Source: Moringa oleifera (lineage: Eukaryota; Streptophyta; Magnoliopsida; Brassicales; Moringaceae). Taken from it: a DNA stretch of 64,000 bases. Of this stretch, positions 37,847-51,381 are shown piece after piece. The notes below the pieces were generated by a model. That model worked only from the letters and a program-made list of their open reading frames with translations, was not told the DNA's origin and did not search any database. A program made the position numbers and the translations under genes. Position 1 is the stretch's first letter. Each line of letters starts with the position of its first letter. The DNA is taken from positions 9,172,001 to 9,236,000 of the forward strand of contig JAJFZO010000566.1 in assembly GCA_021397835.1 (NCBI GenBank), given 5' to 3'.

Positions 37847-40800
37847 TTTCAATAGAAGAAAGAACCATGAAGGAAAGCTATAGACTAAATGTATGACATC
37901 CTTACTTTCTTAACTTTTATATCTTGAAGCCTTTGACAAGCTAATACAAGATACTCACTGCTAGGATAGGAACTAATTATGGACAATCTTAAGATACAAA
38001 AATGTATTTCACAAAATAGGATACTACATCAGAAGCTCTCAGGGAAGAAGATGGAAAGCAGCACTCAAATACTCATGCTAGTGCCCAATTCCAATCCTTA
38101 CTAGATTGAGGTGGGCATAGATCAGATAAGGGGAAAAAAAAAAGAACTATACTAACTCAGTCTTGTCATCTAAGAGGTCCAATCCTAGTTCTCCCCTTTT
38201 TGTAAGTTCAAGGAAGTTCCTTTTATAGGTAGGAGCATGACATTTAATTCCTATAGTTGCTTTCCCTCCTCTCTTTTCTTTCTCCTATCATACTTTCTTT
38301 TCTTATTTGAGTCTTGTCTCTAGGTGAATGTAACTATTTATGAAAAAATACCCCTAGATAATATATATCACTTATGCGATAGATATAAAGTCAAGTAGAT
38401 GTGCAAAAAATGATAGGTCATGTAAACTAGTTAGTCATTGATTGAATTGACAGTTTTTTTTTCTTTTAAAGAATTTGATTCAATTTATCCTCTAAGCTTC
38501 TAGGTAGTCATTCCCCTAAAATTGTAATTCAATTGGTCAAAGAACCGCATATAAGAATATATCAAAAATAAGATGAATTTACCATTTTCTAGATGGACTA
38601 AGTCAGCAAACAAGAACAAGTATAGAGAAGGATTTCGTTAGTTGAACATTATTTCTTGTTTTGTTTATAGTAGAAAGAAAGAAAAAATCTATTAATAGGA
38701 TGTTCCTTAGATGTAATTTCCTAATCCTCCTACCATTCTTGACTTTAGGAAGGAATGGAGTAAAGGACGACCTTACTCTCCTCTAAAGAAAAAAAAAAAA
38801 AAACCTAAATCCCAATCGAGAAACCACTATAAACAGGTACTCCTTTGCTGGAGATCTTTACTAAACCCCTAGAAAGGCACTTTTTCTATGTTTTGTTTTT
38901 TTGTCCAAGGCTCTTTTAGAGTGGAATCAATTTTGCTAATATGCACGAAGTTTAGATGAAATCAAGGCAGACCTTATGGCTGTTATTGCTAGGGTTCATA
39001 ACAACTTTGACAAATTTCTACGAGAGCTAGCAGATCATCCACTCTTCCCTGAATCAAAGAAGGTCAACATTGAAAAGTTGTGTCAACTACCTAGGTTTGT
39101 AGAAAAACATGAATTAAAAGATGAGTGCCATAGCAATAGCTTTTAAGATGGTAACCGATGCTAAGATTTGGGAAGGATATATATGAGAGTAAGTACGAGG
39201 AGAAAGAGCCTTCCCATTTGCTATTTTGGACCTAGTTTTAAAAACCTATTTAGCTATCACTTCCTAGATGGAGATCTGAAAGGGGACTTATGGATGCCTT
39301 GGCTTTAAGCCGTACGTACCACCGTATAATGGAGTATCTAGCCATGCAATAACTTTCTCTCGTGCTACGACCTATTTTTGAGCGCATTCATTGCTTTGAG
39401 AAATTGATTGTGAGCAAGGAAGCGTTTGAGTTAGCGCGTAAGGTTAAGAGTGGCGTAGGTTTTCGATAGCTTTTCTAATCTTTATTATATGTTTGATAGA
39501 ACTGAATCTTATGTTTATGGGAATGGATGGATCCCCCCGCTCCAACCTAACCCCCCTCCCAAAAAAAAAAAAAGCTTTGACTACTTTTCACTTGTTTATA
39601 CAATGAATATTTGTTTATATAATTAACATTGATAGTTGTATACAGATGGATAGCAATGGCAGTTAAGAGCATTCCTTTCTTAGGCCAAGATGGTCTCTTT
39701 CTTCCTTCCCCTATTCCTGTCCTTCTCACTGCAGTTGATGGAGAAGCATTAAACAAGGCAAGGAGTTGAGATGGTCTTTGCTACAATCTTTGTTCTAAGT
39801 GTCTTCCTCCGCTCTGCATAGCTATGCATTGAAAGAGCACCTGTGGTGTTTATAAAGGTATACGCTGGGTAGTTATAAGGCAATACCACTAGGGAAGCTG
39901 ATTAAGGCATATGCTTTTGATGATCGATAAGAGGGGATTGCTAATGATGAAATATACGAAAAAAGGCAAAACGCCCTATTCTCCTTAACCCTTTAGAACC
40001 CATACGTCTCTTTTAGGTGCGATAAGGCTCACTCCATTCTTAAGGCTTGCGATGCAGTCTTCGACTCAAGCCGATGCCAAATAAATCGATCAAAAAAGCC
40101 AATGTTAGTGTAAAGCATTCCCCCAGAAAGGAAATAAGGCAAACACAAAGGCTAACAACTCAAGCAATCTATCATTCTCTATGTTGAAGAAACACGAGAA
40201 GCAGAGGTGCGATTCAAGTGCACTTGGTAACAAGAATTCCAAATGAGGGATTGGAGGCGTAGCTTTATCTTTCGTTTAAGATTGGGTGGCCTCCCTTATT
40301 TGTACTTCGTACAAACAACAGGATTGGACTAAAAAGGTATTGAAGGCCAAGTATGCTGTTTAGTTTCGTAGTTCTATTTCCAAATTGTCCGTATCATTGA
40401 AAAGTTGTGATTCCAGTCAAGTCAACTACTTTCTTTCAACAGCTGGTGGGGTGAGAAGTAAGACAAAGATCTCAGTCAAAATTAGAGAATTTCTCACTTG
40501 GCACTGACACTTTATCTTTTGGATTGGATTTACCCTCGAAACTTGGTATGCAGAGGTTAAACTTTTCTCACATTTCCTCTTACAGATAGAGTTAGTTAAA
40601 ATGGTGCAGCTCCCAAGTACCATTTGTCTCCAAGCTTATCTCCCACCTCACATTGTGCTTTTGATTCCATCTCTTAATCGATGGGCGATTTCTAAATGCT
40701 TTGGCCCAGGAATCGCTATGGACTAACTTCCTCACAGGTAGAATTAGTTATAGAAGGTATAGACAGTCCGATCTAGCTAGTGAGCAGAAGCATTAATCAT

Positions 40801-43624
40801 AAAAGAGCTCATTAGTTAAGCTCTTTAGTGACATTCCTCTCACCCGTGCTTGCCGCCTTTTCACCATGGATAGCAAACTTCAACATTCCAATCTACTCTT
40901 TTACCTTTACTTGAAGTGATGGTTTAGTTTCCTTTAAACAAATAAGGTCAGGCAAATTAACCATTAAAGAGCCATTGGTCAATCAGGCAACTCAAGTAGT
41001 CTCTGAGAAGAAGAACGAGTCATTATCATTGTCTTGGCATCCCTGTAGAATGGAATCGGATTAAAGAGGCTACTGCTGATTTTAGTAATGGAGCCAATAA
41101 AGTTGAGATTGACTTTCTCACAAGGTAGTTGGGTTTTTACCATCTTTCAACTCATTTGACATCCTTTTCATTTGATATGTTCCCATCCATTAAAGAAGAG
41201 GAAGAGACCTTTCTTAAGCCTACTCCATTTTTTTTGTCTTTCAGACACTAAAAAAAATAATTAGAGAAAAAAGTAAAAAAGGCAAGTCTAAACCTATCAA
41301 GCTCAATCAAATTCAATTAACTAAGACTGGCGACAAAGGACTTCTTACTCCTAACAACTGATGGAGTCATAGGTTTCAGTGAGTGAGGGGTCGAGTTTAC
41401 ATGTTTAATAGGAGACTAGGCTAGCCAAGCCAATAGTCAAAGCTTACGATAGGAGAACCAACCTCACTAAGAAAGACCCAGGGTGGGGCTCATTGAAGAA
41501 ACTCAATGGTCGCATTTGTCTCTTTCTATATCATGGGTTATAGGCTCGTCTTACAAAAATTATGTCTCAGTGTGATAGGTTGCTTTTACTAATACAGTAA
41601 TGGCTTCCTGGTCAAGTCAGCCTCTTTAGTTTGTCTTATGGACGGAGTGGGCTTTTCCTCAATGGGGCACAGCTTGAAGGCAAGTAAGCTATTAAGACAC
41701 ACACAACCACCTTTTTTAGCTTACCCAGAATGGTTATGGCTTTGGAATGTCTTTTCTCAAATAAGGAAAAGGCATGGCCCGCGTTGACATACAAAACTAG
41801 TCATAGAAAAAGGAAAAAGGGACAAAGGCTAAAGCATTGACTGAAGAAGGGGGGTAAACATATATTCGCCTTTGACTCCTTTTTTGCCTACTAACTGCTA
41901 CTTGGCCAAATGCTTCCTACGTCATTTAAAATAAGGATCCAGGTCATTAATGTACTTTTGAAGAAGCCTGGGATCAAGCTAAGATGGAATGGATTTTTCG
42001 CTCCTTTCTTATTACTCAACGCTTCTCTTTTCAATTGTTTCACCCCCTTGGAAGCCTAGCTACTTTTTTATAACTACCACAGTTGCGATGGACAAGATGG
42101 GAATGGATTGGGAAGAAGGAAAAAGCGCAGTCTCTGGTCAGTGACTTCAGGACAGCAGCTCTGTAACTTACTTTGACTTTAAAGCATATTTAGTCACTTT
42201 TAGCTTTCGATTGTGGAGTCAAAGTTGACTAGCGAGAATAAGGAATGCGTTGTACTAGCGAAATCAGACGAATAATCCATTTTTCAAATAAAGAGTTCTA
42301 ACTTTGTTCCTATGGCTTTGAAAGATGCATGAAAGACCCCTTCTCCATTAACCCATAAGGGGGGGATAAAAAAGCAAAAAATAAGGAAATAGGATAGTTG
42401 GCACACGCTGGTGAATCCAGTACGAAGGTTGCTTTCATTCCCGCAGATTGGCACAAAAAGGTTGTTTAAGTTACTGTTTATGTGCATAACTCACTAGGAG
42501 AAGAAGTAAGGATCGTACTCCTTACTAGACTTGTCTAAAAGACGAAAAGATGAATGAGCCACTCTCTCCATCCAACTAAGCTTGGCCTTTACGTGGGCAC
42601 CTTGCCCGCTGCGCCCTTTGCTTTGGTGCCAACATATATAAAGTAGTAGACCTAGCTCTTTTTAGCTTTATGTGGTGTGGCTCTTATAATTCTTAGTAGT
42701 TGTTATCTCATTCTCTTTCCTTCTTTCTTATCCTTAGGGAATTAGACATAGAATCGTTAGGAGTAGGAGCATTCATTAACAGAGATGGATTGGGCTCGGT
42801 TGCCCTTCTTACCATAGGAATGCTTGAAAAGCTTTGATTCCAATAAAATCGTGACCACTCTCAGAGGTAGCTGGGAGTAAAAGGAATAAGTGCTCAAAGC
42901 TAATATCACCTACTATTGGACTTTTTTCCTTGGCGAGAAGGGATTAGCAAGGAAAGCAACCTTGTTGATTAAAGTAAAGGACCAGAGTATAGCGCTTTTA
43001 TTTTGTTTTGTGGGAATACTCACTTTTCAATATGGATATCAATGAATGAAGTCTCTTCCCATTGGCTATGTTAAGCCCAAAAGAAAAAAAGGAAAGTTAG
43101 ATCGACGAGTGAAGGGACATTATCTCACACATGAAAGAAAAGAGATCACTTGTTTAAGTTAAGCAATCATAAAGACCGAGAAGAGTTTGCAATGAAAATT
43201 CTCCGTCTATAGGCCTCTTATAGGTAGAGCCAAAGAGAGTAATGAGAGAGGAGGAGTTCACACCTATCTCAAGGCCTAGTAGGTCTATTCATGCTATCTT
43301 ACTTACTTCTCTAAGGGCGATTGAGTTAAAGAAGCTATGACATAACAAGCTCTTACAGAATCAGTAGCCATTGAACCCCCATCTATTGGAAAAAAGACTA
43401 CTGGTAGTGGTTTGTCTTACCTTATTAGTAATGGTCAATGGGAAGAAGACTAACTCTGGCTTTCAAGAGTGAACCAGGCGTTAGATTCAGCATTGGTTGG
43501 CCATAGCTTTACGTTAGGAAGGCGCCTAAGCTAAGCCCTAAAATTTTTGCACTTTATTCTTACTATTTGGGTTTAGGAAGAGAAAAGCACTGTTTAGCTT
43601 ACGTTAGCTTAGATCCTCTTTCAG

Positions 43625-43810
43625 ATGAAAAGCAAAAAAGTCCTAATCAAAGGTGAAAGTCTCCATCCAAGCAAAGTGGGAATACCCGGGAAGATCCGAC
43701 CAACAATCGAGTCCATACTTAACTCTACGCTTTCAAGAAGAAAACCAAAGCTCAAGGGCCCATCTCTGTCATATCGTCAAACCAAGGTAGAGAGAAAGCT
43801 TAGCCCTTAA
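43625..43810 (+). other. Unrecognised basic 61-residue frame, copy 3
   Basis: Counterpart of the frame at 11819-12004, opening MKSKKVLIKGESLHPSKVG and open over the same length with many amino-acid differences. It lies antisense to ccmFN within the NUMT. No family recognised. Confidence 0.3.
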
Positions 43811-46800
43811 AGCAAGCTTGCTTCACCTCCACTTCCTTTTGTACTTGATTCTTAATCTACTCTGAAGGCAGCCAGTGACTCAAGCTTTTCTGCAGTGAAA
43901 TCACTCTCAAGTAATTCAATGGTTTAGCTCAGGTTCAAAAGGTATTTAGGGTATATTTCTTATCTGTTTTTCATGAATCCATTTTAGGTTTTCAAGCATG
44001 CATGGTCTTTTCTCTTTCAGTTACTGCTCCGAGGAAAGAAGTTTCATTGGGGAAGGTGGTGTCTTCTAGTTGATCATTTAAGCTTTTAGCTTAAAGGACT
44101 GATCTTTGCTTAAACTTAAGTGACTAAGGCCAACTTAAATAAAGATAACTGGAGGTGAAGCCTTTATTTGAAACCATGTCTTTTTCGCTGGGAAGCATAG
44201 CCTACTTTTGTACTTAAGGGTTGAGGCTTTCCTTCTGATCCTAGTTCTTGGCACTATGAAGACTCTCTATAACCTATAGGGTAAGGAGCAATAGAGGAAA
44301 TTCTTTATAACCTTGGCTCATTAAACATAGATAGAATTAGTCTACTATGGCTCAAGAATGGTTTTTGAAAAGTGGTAGAAGTAAAAATTATTGCAACGCT
44401 TTAGCAAGCTTTTTCTTAATATACTGCAAGTCATCTTGTACAGCCAAGTAAAAAAGTAATGAAGTAGAATTTCTGATAAGGTATATAGAGAGAAATTTGA
44501 CATATTCGAAAAGGGTTTCGACTCCTACAACTCGGATGTGGAGAAGCGAAGCCCCTTAGGGCAAAAGAGATAAAGAAAGGATAATGAGGATGCTTTGTGT
44601 GGTGATGAGCCTTTCCTTTTTTAAGCGAGCGTGGAAGGCATCTATCCTCATTGCTAACTGAAAAATGCACGAAGTTGAGGACTAGAAAAAGATAATTTTG
44701 TACCATACCTTGTTTGAAGGCGATAGATGAGCTCTAAAGCGATTCTAATGGAAGGCATAGTGAGAAAATAAGAAAGCAAAGAAATGGATATGACTCAAAA
44801 CATCAAGGACCAAACTCTCATGATACAGAGTGAAAAATAAGAAATGAATCTACTAAAGGAACAGATGGTGGAAGCTACCTATAGAGATAAAGTGGTGGGA
44901 AACTCCTTAAAGAAGCAAGAGTTTATACTAAAAAAACAAAAAAGATTTTGTCTGCTTTGTTCCCTCGAGACATTTACTCAATGAAGAAGCCCATTCGATG
45001 TGTAAAGCCAATATAGAAACAGATACTGCTAGCTCTATTTTAAAGAGTGGATTCTCTGATCTTCCATTGAGTACTGAGCTTACCAAAAGGAACGTAAGAG
45101 TCATAGGATGTTTAATAGTAGCATGAGAAAGCATGCCCAATCCAAGTAGTTCCTATGCCTCATGCAAGAAGGGAAAACAATCGGGTAAATAGTGGTCTTT
45201 CCTTAGATGGGAATAGGTTACATCTCTGGGTGGTCATATTCTTTATGAGAACATTTGCTAGCTAGTTAAACAATCATTCTCAAGGGGCAAGTGTTTCCTT
45301 CTTTTAAGTTGGTCCTTTCAATAGAACAAAGTAGTGCTGGTAACTGCATCATTGCCACCCGCTATAAGAGTTACTAGCCAACACACTGTACTTACCTTCG
45401 CATAAAGAGATTAAATAGCCTATTTTACTTTCATACACCTTAAGAGATTGGCTAATAAGTTAAGAGATCTAAGATATGCCTCTTAAAGAATCTAAGGGCT
45501 TGGTAAAATATTTTCTTTTCTCTTAACCCTGTCATATAATAAGCACAAAGAAATTGATTTAGTTTGTCTGCAGGTAAATCTTAATAGGTTTCTTTCTTTT
45601 TGAACTCTTAAATGAATTAAAGAAATTAATAAGACTATGACTGAAAGCTACTCTTTATGGACTTCTTTTCACTTTTAATCCTGACACCAATACTTTAATA
45701 TCATAAAGAACACTTTTAAGTTTCTCCGTAGGTCAAGAGCAAACTATTTCTTTTACACTTACCCCTCTTTGGCCTAGTAATAAAGGTAATAAGACTAGGC
45801 TTGTAGGTTTTCTTTGCCTGACTTGTTAGTTGCACATTTAAATCCTGTCCGTAGGTCTAAATCCACCTCAAAGAAAAAGAACGTCATTTATGGGAAAAAA
45901 AAAGTCTCACAATCAAGTATTTTGAAATTTGGGTAAAGTTAGCCATTATAATTGATTCCTTGGGCTGGGAATAGGAAAATCTAATGGGAATAGAAAGACC
46001 CAAACTTTACTAGCGTAAAAGTAGAATGAAATTGATTTGAATCTATAGTACCAATGTATGATAGAGAAAAAAGGGCATGCCTTATGTCAATATAGGAAAA
46101 CCTTCTTTCATAGCCGAGTGGTTGGGTCTCTAAGAGATATATAAGTATTTGGGATTTCATTGACTTTATCTGATAGTGTGACGAATGAGACAATCAGTGG
46201 AATTTAAGTGCTCTTTTAGTAGATTTGCCTTGATCAACCTTAAGATAAGAACAAAGAAAAACTACTGGTCAATGTCAATCGACAAGACAGTGAGCCAAAT
46301 TTGCATTTCCAAACAATTCAAAATTAATAAAATGGAAAAGATCCCACGAAGCTCAACTTTAACTGAGAAGGTTTCAAAACTGGTTGCTTAAATTTGAAAT
46401 TCCTAGATCATGAGGAAGAATGAAATGTTGATCAAATAAAAGTTCCTTCCTCCAAACTTAAAGCTAAAATCCAAGTAGGCTGCCTAAAAGAAAGTTGCTA
46501 GTTAGTCACTGTTTTCTTACCTTTCAGTTGCCCAAAAGTTTTAGAGTCGATCTAGCATTTCAACTAAGAGAATGCCTAGTCTTTGTCGCCTTTCTCTACT
46601 ATGCCTTTAATTATGAACTACTAAACTGATTCCTCTTATTGGCAAAGATAAATCTAGCATTTTGGCTTTCTTGAGTCCTGGCGACTTCTTTGTCAAGCAC
46701 GAATTCTTCCTTTAGTTGATCAAATCCTTTAAGGGGTCTAGTATGGAAAGCATTTGAACAAGACCGATACCGACTAAGCATGTTGACTATTATCAAGCAT

Positions 46801-49365
46801 ACTACCTTACCCAAAAGAATTTTCTCTATCCAAAAGCCTACCATTGACACTACCTCAATGCAAGGGAAAGAGAGTCATTATTCAAGCCATACTACCATTC
46901 ATTCCCAGTCGACAAGAGATAAGACAAAGCTTGTCTTTTCATTGATTCCTTTCTACCCTTCTGCGCAGGTTCCTTCCCATTTTCTTCTTTTTTTGCCATA
47001 GTCAAGCAAGAGAAAAGTTATTCTTCTTAGCAGTTTTTCAAGTGAATGGAATGATTCTTCTTTTGAGGGTGACATCGTTACTTGGATCCTCATCTCTTGA
47101 ACCCGTTCTAGCAGCTAGTTTAATGGCACCAACCTCTCATCTAGTCTAGATTGACTCTTTAAGAGCTTTTTATCTAGCAAACAATTTAGCCTATTTTTCA
47201 TTTTCTCTTTCTCTTTCCTGGTGATAAGGCAAGGTCTTTCCTTATCACAATGCCTTTCTTTATTCAGAATGAATTCATCATAAAAGAAAGAACTAGCGAG
47301 CCACACTAATTCCATTCCAATTCTCTCAGATAGAGCAGGATAGTTGCCATCAAGCTACCATTTTATAGCTAGGGCGAGACCAATGCTATCAAGAAGAAGG
47401 AGTAATAGCTTTTATGCATTGAGCCTTAAGCCTTGATCTAAATCATTAACCTTGCACCTGGTGTTATTAAGACATTGTCGCATTTCATTTCAAAAAGGAT
47501 CTAACTGTTTCTTTTCAGCTTACCCAAACTACTTGGCTCGGGTCAATTCACTCTTTCTTTATTCCAAGAAAATAGCCAAAAGAGCTAATGAAATAGCACC
47601 TTCTTCTCTTATTCTGAAAACATCTACAGAACAGTTATGACAAAAAGACTAGCATCTCTAACACAAACAGCAAGCAAATACCTCCCCTTTGGTTTGGTGG
47701 CCTCCTTCCTTCAGAAGAATGAAAGTAGAATCAAAATCTAACTCTTGGACGTTGGATCTTACTTAAAGAAATTTTCATTAAGCAGGCTAAGTCTCAAAAA
47801 GTATTCCACTGACACTCATCCCTTGTTTAACCGACATTCAGCCCTTCTCTCCTTACTCTAAGAGCTAAAACATCCTTTATTCTTTCAATAGCAATTAGGC
47901 CTTTTTCTAATCCTACTGCCTTTCTTCCAAGAGATGAAGAAAAAGCTATCGATTTGGCCTACTTTGACTACGTTATTCTTCCCATTTTGAAAGAATAAGT
48001 AGTAACCCCATCGAGGACAACAGATTCAATAGTTGGGGATCTTGCTAACAATGAAACTCTTAACCTTAAACCATATAAGTGGAGATGTGCTCCTCTCCTC
48101 CCTTCTGGCCATTAAAAGCATGGAAATTGCAGTTTCTTCTTTAGATTCTTTCAAAAGAGCATTTCCTTAATCTAATATCATGCCCTAAGTCTTAATCTCT
48201 TAATGACCATACTCTAACAACTAAATCGATGGCTTTTTTTTCCTCAAGCCTTCAATGATCGAATTCTTGCTTTCGAGTTCCTTCACTTAGAGTAGTGAAT
48301 CTAGTGAAAGCTGAAGATTAAGAAAAAGGTGTGAAAGTCGGGCCAATACTCAATAGGATAAAGCTAAACATCTCGCTTAGTGTACCTTCCCTATATCAGC
48401 TTTTCTTGCCTTTGCCCTCGACTGTAAGGCTTACTCACTCAGATATGGTCAAATTCTTATTCTAAGGTCTTATCCTTTAAGCATTTACCAGGCCACCTAA
48501 GACTCATAACTACATTAATCGAAGTGGCTTGCTCCAGTAAGATTTATTTCATGATTTGTGGGCCTACAACTATTGAATGATCATATCAAGATGGGAACCC
48601 TATCGTGATTTTTCTCTAAGTATGAAAGCAGTGGGTCCATCTGTAAAAAGTTTCCTTGTTGGATATGTCTTTGATACCGCTCCCTGTGAAAACACCTACT
48701 GATCATGCCAATGTCTTTTTTCATCAAACTTATCTTTGACTCTATCATCTGACTTATTGTGCACCAAAGGTTTACTTTTGACCATCTTACTTTCACTGCC
48801 CTATTCGGACTTGGAGCGTCTACTGCCCCTTTAATTCATTAGGTTTACACATTCTTGAAAGTCTTTTGTTTTTACTGATATGAGGATCAAAGGCTTAGCT
48901 GGCTTGGGTTGGTGTCTCGGCACATGTCAATCCTTATGTCCCTAGCGAATAGGTCAAGGCACTCTATGTTGCTGCTTGCCTTTATCTTTCAGTCTACCAA
49001 GCAAGCTTGTTTATTTTATGTTAGTGATAAATTGGTATTTCCCCCAAACTGCTAGCTTTCATATGCCTCAGAACTTCTAACATTATTTTGTCTCTAAACA
49101 AAGACCTTATAGCCATTATTCTGAAGATAGAAGTAGGGATGAGCAAACTATTACGACTACATATGCATTTAGTGTAGTGGCTTGGAAGCAAGCTACCTTG
49201 ACCATCTTCCAAAGTTCTAAATAATCTACTGATCAGAGGCTATAGAGATGGACTGCTCTGCATTCAACCACGCCATGATGACCATCAAAGCGATCTTTTT
49301 CTAGTTGTAGGATAAAATCTAGCAGCCTGTTGCTTTGAATCTGAATAACCAGCCCAATAATAAGT

Positions 49366-50541
49366 TTAATTTTTTCATAACATATTGGAACGACGTTTCA
49401 TGCGAGCCGAGTGATATAGGTGCACAAGAGTACTTCGTGCTAAAACCATCTCTTTTCATTATGAATGACATGCTTTGCCTACTCCCTTCAAGTGTCCAAA
49501 TAGCATTCTCGTCTAAAGTGAAAAGAAGGCTTGTTACGTAACAATAGACCATGGTAACATTTTGTGCCCACATGTTTAAATTTGAGGATTAAAAACTCGC
49601 TTATTATATAGGATCTAACGTATCCAGCAAAATAAAGTAGCGTTCCTTTCTTTTTGACAACATCCTTCCATACTGGCAACAAGTGAAGTGCCATAATCTC
49701 ATTCATCATTTTTGATCTATATATGCCAAAGCCCATGGCACTGGTGACATCTCTAGCATAAATGATGTATGACTGATACAGGATTCTGCGGAATAGGATT
49801 TGATTCTACAAATAGTTCAATATAAATGAAGAAATTTAGAACAAAAAGATTGGAACTCGTTGATAGGAAAGGAGAGAAAAACAAAGCAATGCCAAGAGCT
49901 CCATCAATTCTCTGTTCATTGATAGATGAAGCTCTCTTTTTATTATCTCATGGTAGATGCAATAGTGGATAAGTTCTTTTACCTTCTCGTAAATCACGAA
50001 AGCACCTAGTGTCTAGAGGAACAAAGCTTATTTCCTTTTTTGTTCCTTCATGAACAGAGTTCAAAATCAACAAGGGTTTGCAGAATGAAGGGAGTGTACA
50101 ATTGGGGTGCAACCCCACTTTTTTGCTTGTAACAAAAAAGAGAGAGATAGAGTTCTTCACAAAGTTTGAGATAAAAAAATAAAAAAAAAGTTTCTTTATG
50201 GCCTCCTTATTTTAAGACTTTATGCCTTTGGGGTCGACCTTGATAACAAAAAAAAAAAAAAAATCCATAAAAATTTGAGATCTGACAGCATGGTAAAATA
50301 CTACCCTCATGATTAGACCATGTCCCTAATATTTGATAAAATAAAGGTGCATTAGCGATTAATACGTTGTAATTGGATAAGTTATTAAGAATATGATGGA
50401 ATGAAAGATCAAGGAAAAAAGGAAGAATGCACTAAAATGCAGGTGCTACACCAAACATTGGTAGTTCTTTCGTGTTGCGAGTGAATACAACAAAAGATCC
50501 AAAAATAATGAATAATAAGATAATTCATATATTGAAATTTT
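49366..50541 (-). pseudogene. ccmFN: ccmFN pseudogene, copy 3
   Basis: The start codon has become ATT at about 50541. Downstream the reading shows EGKRTYPLLHL (near 49970), MGFGIYRSKMMNEIMALH and ILKFKHVGTKCYHGLLLR (49488-49736), which is the part of the protein damaged in copy 1 and deleted in copy 2. The end reads ML-stop-KN-stop at 49366. The block containing the tryptophan-rich motif (copy 1 equivalent of about 5410-5880) is deleted near 49460. The three copies therefore carry complementary losses. Confidence 0.9.
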
Positions 50542-50836
50542 GTGCTCATTTTAAAATTTTTGCTTCTTATTTGCATCATTCAGTAACCATAAGATGATCC
50601 ACAAGAAAGATGGTAGGATTCAAACTTATGGTTGGCCTGACTTTGACTTGTTGTGTTGGATGGCCAAGTTAGCCCCTTTTATCGCCTTTGTACTCGAAAG
50701 AGATATGCTGCACCACCTAGCGCATAACTTTGTCATTCTTACCCTTCTTCTAGTTATGCCATTACCAATCGCAACCTCTGACTAGTTGCTCATCACCTAA
50801 TAAGAACGATTATCCTTATGACTAAAGAAAAATCGG

Positions 50837-51208
50837 TTAATTTACTTTTCGAGTGATCATGATCTCGACCAGTAACTTGTTAGGAGAGGGGGCATCCAAG
50901 CTTGCCCAACCTATGAAAGGGGCTTCAAGGTGGAGCATGTTCGAGGGCAGATATAGTTTCCAAGTTGGATTTTTTAGATTAAATAAGACTAGTTGGGTGG
51001 ATAAAGGTGGCGAAATGTAGCCTTTGCATCGATGTTTGGTAGGATGGGTCACTTGAGTGTCAAAACCAAGTGGTGGTTTTTTCTTTTTCCTTAGCTTATC
51101 AAACCAGCGTGTGCCTATTCCTCCTTTGATGACTCTTAGTAAAGAAACCCTAAATTTGTCGATAAGGATTGGAATAAAGTTAGGGATGGACATAGATCCC
51201 TTCACCAA
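50837..51208 (-). pseudogene. Unrecognised frame upstream of ccmFN, copy 3 (longest version)
   Basis: A 123-residue frame, MVKGSMSIPNFIPILIDKFRVSL followed by a basic linker and a region containing LVLFNLKNPTWKLYLPS. It corresponds to the broken sequence at 3600-3960 in copy 1 and is the least damaged of the three. It is co-directional with ccmFN, about 300 bases upstream of it. No family recognised; a mitochondrial ribosomal protein or a non-conserved mitochondrial frame are both possible. Confidence 0.3.
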
Positions 51209-51381
51209 TCAGAAATCTTAAAAATAAGGTAATGGTTTTTTATTTTTTATTTCTCGATCATTGAAAGCAATCTTCACTGGCACAAGGATCTTTTTACAAC
51301 AACTTTCACCATGATAGAACTCGACAGTGAGTTTATGAAGGCTTCAAGTAATACGAGAAGGGCTAATCACCAAACATCTTT

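Larger units (their letters stand above)
37847..51381 (-). other. NUMT copy 3: mitochondrial insertion, same orientation as copy 2
   Basis: Matches copy 2 directly and copy 1 inverted. It starts with the palindrome-centre sequence that copy 2 lacks, and it retains most blocks missing from copy 2 (13165-14965, 15740-16325 and 10060-10240 equivalents). Its own large deletions include one at about 38697 (copy 1 interval about 16870-19680) and one inside ccmFN near 49460. At the far end it runs through the place where copies 1 and 2 meet the CACTA terminus without interruption (about 51370), so it may continue as mitochondrial DNA beyond 51381. No gene other than ccmFN is recognised. Confidence 0.85.

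Noticed and set aside
3426..51381. Possibility that the repeated block is plastid DNA or a large transposon
   Set aside because: ccmFN is a mitochondrial gene, no plastid gene is seen, and no transposon protein or terminal repeat belongs to the block itself.
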